From contig JAKACR010000024.1 of the NCBI GenBank assembly GCA_021821225.1, positions 1 through 18,218 on the forward strand: 18,218 nt of DNA, written 5' to 3'. Both the position numbers and the translations under genes were made by a program. Below the pieces are notes generated by a model, which worked only from the letters and a program-made list of their open reading frames with translations, ran no database searches and was not told the origin of the DNA. Shown piece after piece: positions 14,177-18,218 of this stretch (position 1 is the first letter of the stretch; every line of letters begins with the position of its first letter). Source of the DNA: Bacillota bacterium. Its GTDB lineage: Bacteria; Bacillota; Bacilli; Alicyclobacillales; SLC66.

Positions 14177-14775
14177 GCGCCATCCCCCCGGCCGTGCGAC
14201 CTGGCGCGCGCGCGGAAGTGGCGGTCAAGCCAGATTGCGACCGCCGTCGCCACAAAGGTGGCAAGGATCGTGCTGCCAACGATATCCGCCGGATTGCGGG
14301 AACCAAACTCCATCCGCAGACCGATGACGGTCGCCGGGATCAGCGTGAGACTAGCCGTATTCAAGGCCAGCAGAGTGCACATGGCGTCGGACGCCGTCTC
14401 ACGGTTCTCGTTCAATGCCTGCAATTCGCGCATGGCCTTGAGGCCAAGCGGCGTGGCCGCATTGCCCAGTCCCAGAATGTTCGCGCTCATATTCGCGATG
14501 AGCGCCCCCATCGCCGGGTGGTCCGGCGGGACAGAGGGATACAGCCAACGCGCGAACGGCCTGACAAGGCGCGCCAGGCTCTGCACCAGCCCGGCATCCT
14601 CCGCGATGCGCATGATCCCAAGCCAAAACGAAATGACGCCGATCAGCCCGAGCGACACCAGCACGCCATCCTTGGCGCCGTTTAACACACCCTGTGTGAC
14701 TTGATCGATCCTTCCCGTGAATGCGGCGACAACAATGCCGGTCATGAACAGGCCGAACCATATGTTATTCATCAT
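14173..14775 (-). CDS. spmA: Spore maturation protein A
   Basis: The 200 residues form a polytopic membrane protein with the SpmA signature NILGLGNAATPLGLKAM and a SFWLGIMRIAEDAGL gate-type segment. It works with SpmB in spore core dehydration. The first of two ATGs (14775, 14772) is used; the ribosome binding site GAGAGGAGAT lies about 10 bases upstream, and the protein then starts with NNIWFGLF like known SpmA. The C-terminus is Arg-rich before the ATGA overlap with spmB. It follows dacB by 47 bases, so dacB-spmA-spmB probably share one transcript, made in the mother cell in Bacillus (known of the family, not seen here). Confidence 0.94.
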   Translation of the reverse strand: MMNNIWFGLFMTGIVVAAFTGRIDQVTQGVLNGAKDGVLVSLGLIGVISFWLGIMRIAEDAGLVQSLARLVRPFARWLYPSVPPDHPAMGALIANMSANILGLGNAATPLGLKAMRELQALNENRETASDAMCTLLALNTASLTLIPATVIGLRMEFGSRNPADIVGSTILATFVATAVAIWLDRHFRARARSHGRGDGA

Positions 14776-14822
14776 CAATGCCCGATCTCCTCTCCCGAGA
14801 TCGCAAATAGGCAACCGATATT

Positions 14823-16052
14823 TCAGAAGAAGAGTTCTCTCAGACGGCCGAACAGCCCCTTTGCTTTCACTTCGCCCGCGGCGACCAGCGGCAGACGGCC
14901 GATTGTCTGCCCATGCAGGCGATACTCCACATACCCCGCCAATTGTCCCGGCCGCACCGGAGCGGCCAGTGTGCGCAGCCTGCCGACATGATCCACAATC
15001 GCGGCCGTCTCATCGCGATGCAGCGGATAGACCAGTCTCCCCCGCGGCACCAGAAGGACGCTCTGCGCGACGCCATACCGCACTTTCGCGCGGTATTCCC
15101 GGTGCACCCACTGCGCGACATTGCGCCGTTCGTAGGCCGTGAGTCCGTACGTCAGAAGACGGATAGAATCCACCCAATCATTTCCGTCCCGCAGCACGAC
15201 CAACACGACCTGATGGCCGTCGCGCGTGGCGGAACTGGCCAAACAACGCCCGGACTTCCTCGTATATCCGGTCTTGACGCCATCAGCGCCGGGCATCATC
15301 CACAGCAGCTTGTTTTTATTTCTCAACTTTCTTTCCCATTTTTCTCCCGGCCACGGCATGGTGTGGTACTTTGTGCTTACAATCCGGTGAAAAAGTGGAT
15401 TTTGCAGCGCAGAGCGCGTGATCACGGCCATGTCGCGCGCGGTCGAATAGTGCTGCGGGTTGTCTAGGCCGTGCGGGTTGGTGAAGTGGCTGTGTGTCAA
15501 CCCCAATTCGCGCACCTGCCTGTTCATCTCCGCCGCAAAGTGTTCCGTAGAACCCGCCAGAAACTCGGCGATCGCGGTGGCCGCGTCGTTGCCGCTGCGC
15601 AGCATCATGGCGTATGTCAGGTTGCGCAATGTCTGGCGCTCGCCCGGCACAAGATAAATGGACGATCCCTCCTGCCGCGCCGCGTTTTGCGACACCGAAA
15701 CCACCTGATCCAATTTGCCCGAACGGACGGCGATCCACCCCGTGACGATCTTCGTGAGACTCGCGATTCGCATCCTGTGATCGGGCGCCTTTTCATAAAG
15801 AATTCGTCCGCTGTCCACATCAATCAGAACGGCGGCCTCCGCGGAGACAGACGGCTCATGCGCGACCACCTTCGGCGCCCCGTCAAGGCGTCCCGTATGC
15901 GTGCGATCGCGCGCCAGGGCAGAATCCGCTGCACACAGAGTGACCAAGAGAAAAAAGGTGGCGGCCGACACCGCTCTCCTCGCGCGCCGCGCGTTTCCCG
16001 GCGAGCGTTGTCCCGCCTTCTCTTGGCTAACATTATGCGCTGCCTTGTCCAT
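14823..16052 (-). CDS. dacB: Sporulation D-alanyl-D-alanine carboxypeptidase (PBP5*-like)
   Basis: The 409-residue serine DD-peptidase has all active-site motifs: S98-L-T-K101, S153-G-N155 and K260-T-G, followed by the small C-terminal beta domain (from about residue 310). It trims D-Ala from peptidoglycan side chains and, in spores, sets cortex cross-linking. The N-terminus is a signal peptide with a long basic lead (hydrophobic core about 28-41, ALA cut site near 48). The C-terminus (GRLRELFF) resembles the membrane-binding helix of this family. The ATG at 16052 is chosen for the upstream AAAGGAG. Position directly before spmA points to DacB rather than DacF. It is separated from ytfJ by a terminator, so it should have its own promoter in the 50 or so bases upstream; none is obvious. 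Confidence 0.93.
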   Translation of the reverse strand: MDKAAHNVSQEKAGQRSPGNARRARRAVSAATFFLLVTLCAADSALARDRTHTGRLDGAPKVVAHEPSVSAEAAVLIDVDSGRILYEKAPDHRMRIASLTKIVTGWIAVRSGKLDQVVSVSQNAARQEGSSIYLVPGERQTLRNLTYAMMLRSGNDAATAIAEFLAGSTEHFAAEMNRQVRELGLTHSHFTNPHGLDNPQHYSTARDMAVITRSALQNPLFHRIVSTKYHTMPWPGEKWERKLRNKNKLLWMMPGADGVKTGYTRKSGRCLASSATRDGHQVVLVVLRDGNDWVDSIRLLTYGLTAYERRNVAQWVHREYRAKVRYGVAQSVLLVPRGRLVYPLHRDETAAIVDHVGRLRTLAAPVRPGQLAGYVEYRLHGQTIGRLPLVAAGEVKAKGLFGRLRELFF

Positions 16053-16100
16053 GTAGAAGCACTCCTTTCCCAGACGTACCGGAAAAACCTCCCATGAAAG

Positions 16101-16133
16101 AAGAAAAGCAAGCGCCGCGTGAGCGCTTGCTTT
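16101..16133 (-). terminator. Intrinsic terminator after ytfJ
   Basis: AAAGCAAGCGC (16105-16115) and GCGCTTGCTTT (16123-16133) form an 11-bp perfect stem with a 7-base loop. Read on the minus strand it is followed by TTTTCTTCTTT. It lies 14 bases beyond the ytfJ stop and before dacB. Confidence 0.8.
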
Positions 16134-16146
16134 CAAATGGCTGCTC

Positions 16147-16593
16147 TCACATCGCCGCTGTCGGTGGCGCGGGAGTCTGCGCGACGGCGCGACGCGTATT
16201 CATCATGGATTCGATGCGGTCCATGACGGCCGGCGCAAGATCGATCAAACGGTCATACATCTGATTGCCCTCGGCCGACAGCAACTTGATGTTGCCGTGC
16301 CCTACGACCAGAAATCCCATGGGACTGATCGACACACCCCCGCCCGCGCCGCCGCCGAACGGCGCTTCCGCCTCCGCGCGGACGGTGGACGTTGCCGTAC
16401 GGTCGCGATTATCGTGTCCGATGCGAAACTCGCTTCCGCCTGCGGCAAAGCCGAAGCCGACCCGGGAGATCGGCAAGATGACACTGCCATCAGGCGTTTC
16501 CACAGGATCCCCGACGATGGTGTTGACATCCACCATTTCTTTAAGGTTTTCCATGGCTGTCTGCATAAGTGATTGAATCGGATGATCCAGCAT
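16147..16593 (-). CDS. ytfJ: Sporulation protein YtfJ (GerW family)
   Basis: The 148 residues match the GerW/YtfJ family almost end to end: HPIQSLMQTAMENLKEMVDV at the N-terminus, TIVGDPVETPDGSVILPIS, GFGFAAGGSEF and the Gly-rich GGGAGGGVSISPMGFLVV. In Bacillus this forespore protein is needed for germination of spores. AAAGGAGGG lies 6 bases before the ATG. The start lies 53 bases inside the end of the upstream DUF2953-like gene, an unusually long overlap that suggests coupling. The terminator at 16133-16101 ends the transcript. Confidence 0.95.
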   Translation of the reverse strand: MLDHPIQSLMQTAMENLKEMVDVNTIVGDPVETPDGSVILPISRVGFGFAAGGSEFRIGHDNRDRTATSTVRAEAEAPFGGGAGGGVSISPMGFLVVGHGNIKLLSAEGNQMYDRLIDLAPAVMDRIESMMNTRRAVAQTPAPPTAAM

Positions 16594-17266
16594 GAACACC
16601 CTCCTTTGCCGCGGTGACCGACGAATCAGTCCCGGACTTTTTCACATGTCCCCTGACCAGGAGGAACAAGCGCCATCCTGCGTAAGTAGCTTTGCCGAGG
16701 CGTGTCGCCACTATGCACGAGGCGTTGGACGAGAGGACGGGCTTATCAAATCGCGGCGTCACAGACATGCGCGGCACACGAACGACTGTAAAGATCTGTG
16801 ATACTGCGCCCACGAGGGCCGATTGGACAGTCCAGATCATGCCGCACAGGACGGCCGTATCCGGCGCGGACGCTGTCCCGATGGTTGTGTTCCAGGTCAT
16901 GTCGCGGATCTCAAAGGCGGAGAGCAGACGCCGGATCAAAAGAAACTCCTCAAGAAAATCGCCGATCGCTCTCCAGGCGTATTCGAGGAGGTTTCGCACA
17001 GTGTTTCCCGACAGCCGTTCCGTGCGAAGGCCCGTATTTTCCCACGTCACTCTTCGTGCATAGCGGACGAAATACAGTGCGCGCACACGGATGTCCAATA
17101 CGTCGTTCAGCGCGGATTCGGTCGCATCATCAAAATGAGTATACGACAACTCCACGCGCACAGGAGTCAGCGCGAAAACTGCCGCAAACAGCACAACGAT
17201 CAGCAGCCACCACCAGATCAAAGAAGGATCCCCCCATGTGCATGACCATTCCGCGGATATGGCCAT
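16541..17266 (-). CDS. DUF2953-like membrane protein (YtfI-like)
   Basis: About 241 residues: one N-terminal membrane segment (LIWWWLLIVVLFAAVFAL, about 16-33) then a soluble part with VELSYTHFDD, a Leu-rich helical middle and TWNTTIGTASAPDTAVLCGMIW, the pattern of DUF2953 proteins. Function is unknown; in Bacillus the relative YtfI also sits just before ytfJ. The ATG at 17266 has a weak ribosome binding site. A TTG at 17221, 9 bases behind GGGGG and directly at the membrane segment, is a credible alternative. The 3' end overlaps ytfJ by 53 bases. It lies 35 bases after scpB. Confidence 0.8.
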   Translation of the reverse strand: MAISAEWSCTWGDPSLIWWWLLIVVLFAAVFALTPVRVELSYTHFDDATESALNDVLDIRVRALYFVRYARRVTWENTGLRTERLSGNTVRNLLEYAWRAIGDFLEEFLLIRRLLSAFEIRDMTWNTTIGTASAPDTAVLCGMIWTVQSALVGAVSQIFTVVRVPRMSVTPRFDKPVLSSNASCIVATRLGKATYAGWRLFLLVRGHVKKSGTDSSVTAAKEGVHAGSSDSITYADSHGKP

Positions 17267-17301
17267 GATTCCAGAGGTAGTTTAATAAATCGACATGGGA
17301 T

Positions 17302-17877
17302 TTATTCATCATTCAATCCATATTCATCTAAATGAGGAAGTTCGGAGGGGGAAGCGAGTCCAAAATGATCAAGAAAGTCTTTTGTCGTGCCATACAGAAT
17401 GGGACGACCCGGCCCGTCGGCGCGGCCCGCTTCATCGACCAGACCACGGGCGATCAGGGTGGACAGCGCGCGATCACTCTTCACGCCGCGCAGATGCTCT
17501 ATGCCGGCGCGCGTGATGGGCTGTTTGTAAGCGATGATGGCGAGTGTTTCAAGAGCGGCCGCCGACAGTGCGGAAGGTGGAGGGACCATGGCCAGATCGC
17601 GCAGGTACGGCGTGAGTTCCGGGCGCGTGACAAGTTGCCACGATCCTGCCGAACGGATCACGCACAGCATTCTTCCTTCGGCGTCTTGTTTTGCTGCCAG
17701 CCGTCCGCAAAAACCGGCCACCGACTCTTCGGTGAGAAAAAAAATTCTGGCGATTTGCGCGTCGGTCAGTCCCTCCATTCCAGCGGCGAACAGCACGCCC
17801 TCAAGCGCTGCCAAAAGTCCGGCAATATCCGTTTTGCAACGGCTCGCCGCCAACTCCAGATCAAAGTTTTCCTGCAT
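17302..17877 (-). CDS. scpB: Segregation and condensation protein B
   Basis: ScpB forms the SMC-ScpA-ScpB condensin complex that compacts and separates chromosomes. The 191 residues hold two winged-helix domains. The diagnostic second-domain stretch is ALETLAIIAYKQPITRAGIE and RGVKSDRALSTLIARGLVDE, and GRPILYGTTKDFLDHFGL closes the family core. The ATG at 17877 has only a poor ribosome binding site (GAGG too close, GGGGGG further up). scpA lies upstream on the same strand, but the usual tight scpA-scpB spacing is broken here by 114 bases holding a palindromic repeat. Confidence 0.95.
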   Translation of the reverse strand: MQENFDLELAASRCKTDIAGLLAALEGVLFAAGMEGLTDAQIARIFFLTEESVAGFCGRLAAKQDAEGRMLCVIRSAGSWQLVTRPELTPYLRDLAMVPPPSALSAAALETLAIIAYKQPITRAGIEHLRGVKSDRALSTLIARGLVDEAGRADGPGRPILYGTTKDFLDHFGLASPSELPHLDEYGLNDE

Positions 17878-17921
17878 GCCTCGGCCACACCCCCCTGTCG
17901 GCTTTTGTCGACCATCTCCTC

Positions 17922-17980
17922 GGGGACAGGTGATAAAGTCCCTTTACTTGTCAGCCGAAATTTGGTTTATCACATGTCCC
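17922..17980. repeat. GGGGACA-type palindromic repeat, copy 2 (59 bp), between scpA and scpB
   Basis: GGGACAGGTGATAAA (17923-17937) is the reverse complement of TTTATCACATGTCCC (17966-17980) with one mismatch. The ends match copy 1 at 364-484. The element sits inside the scpA-scpB transcript and would fold as a long hairpin in the RNA. Confidence 0.75.
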
Positions 17981-17991
17981 TCGCGGCTGTC

Positions 17992-18218
17992 CTACGGATG
18001 GAGCGTGATCCAGATCGCGCCGAAGCGCTCGTCTTGCCGGTAGACCACCCTGCCCAGACGGACGAGTTCCAGCACCGCGAGAAACACGGTCACGATCTCG
18101 CCGCGATCCACCGCCGTCGCCAGCAAATCATGGAACCACGCGCCGGACAAGTGGCGCAACCGCCGTTCAATCGCCTGCATGCGCCGCGGAACAGTCTCCC
18201 GATCGCGCACCACCTCCA
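17992..18218 (-). CDS. scpA: Segregation and condensation protein A, C-terminal part
   Basis: The frame is open to the right edge and ends at 17992. The 75 visible residues are the C-terminal winged helix of the kleisin ScpA, with RMQAIERRL, then IVTVFLAVLELVRLGRV and a final QDERFGAIWI, which contacts the SMC head in the complex. Most of the protein lies beyond the window. Its identity is supported by scpB following on the same strand. Confidence 0.9.
   Translation of the reverse strand, partial: EVVRDRETVPRRMQAIERRLRHLSGAWFHDLLATAVDRGEIVTVFLAVLELVRLGRVVYRQDERFGAIWITLHP

Noticed and set aside
1..18218. CRISPR arrays, tRNA or rRNA genes, prophage, toxin-antitoxin or defence operon
   Set aside because: No regularly spaced repeats, cloverleaf-like sequences, phage structural genes or recognisable defence genes were seen on either strand.

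Overview
The window looks like chromosomal DNA from a GC-rich, endospore-forming member of the Bacillota. The evidence is spmA, spmB, a sporulation-type D,D-carboxypeptidase and ytfJ lying in a conserved Bacillus-type neighbourhood (scpA-scpB ... dacB-spmA-spmB-rluB-resD-resE), AGGAGG-type ribosome binding sites, frequent GTG/TTG starts and a T-box riboswitch. A lineage near Alicyclobacillaceae is my guess from gene order and base composition; it was not tested. No tRNA, rRNA, CRISPR array or prophage was seen.

Left part (1-3766). A sirtuin gene runs off the left edge on the minus strand. Divergent from it is a serine unit: a sigma-A-like promoter, a T-box leader whose specifier reads AGC (Ser), a class V aminotransferase and serA, whose reading frames overlap by 23 bases. 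Uncharged tRNA-Ser should therefore switch on the enzyme pair that makes 3-phosphohydroxypyruvate and, by inference, phosphoserine. A 19-bp perfect hairpin separates serA from convergent moaA.

Middle part (3764-8685). moaA (minus) is followed by a gene for a secreted protein of unknown family. Then comes an accessory patch: small palindromic repeats, an XRE regulator, an AT-rich stretch, and a decayed IS200/IS605 element with broken tnpB and broken tnpA. Two families of short non-coding repeats occur. The first is a 'GGGGACA' palindrome (three copies, at 364, 6027 and 17922). The second is a roughly 150-bp MITE-like element with terminal repeats GTTCAAAAAGTGGG (two full copies at 6123 and 8505, two partial copies at 3648 and 6075). 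One MITE copy cuts tnpA, and another supplies part of the XRE stop codon.

Right part (8686-18218). This is a long minus-strand gene series. In transcription order it reads scpA (partial), scpB, a DUF2953-like membrane protein, ytfJ, a terminator, dacB, spmA, spmB, rluB, resD, resE, a previously hidden 56-aa ORF, a CoA-binding protein and a PHP-family histidinol-phosphatase-like protein. It joins chromosome condensation (ScpAB), spore cortex maturation (DacB, SpmA, SpmB, YtfJ), 23S rRNA pseudouridylation (RluB) and redox-responsive regulation (ResDE). The cytochrome biogenesis genes resABC, which separate rluB from resD in Bacillus subtilis, are absent here.
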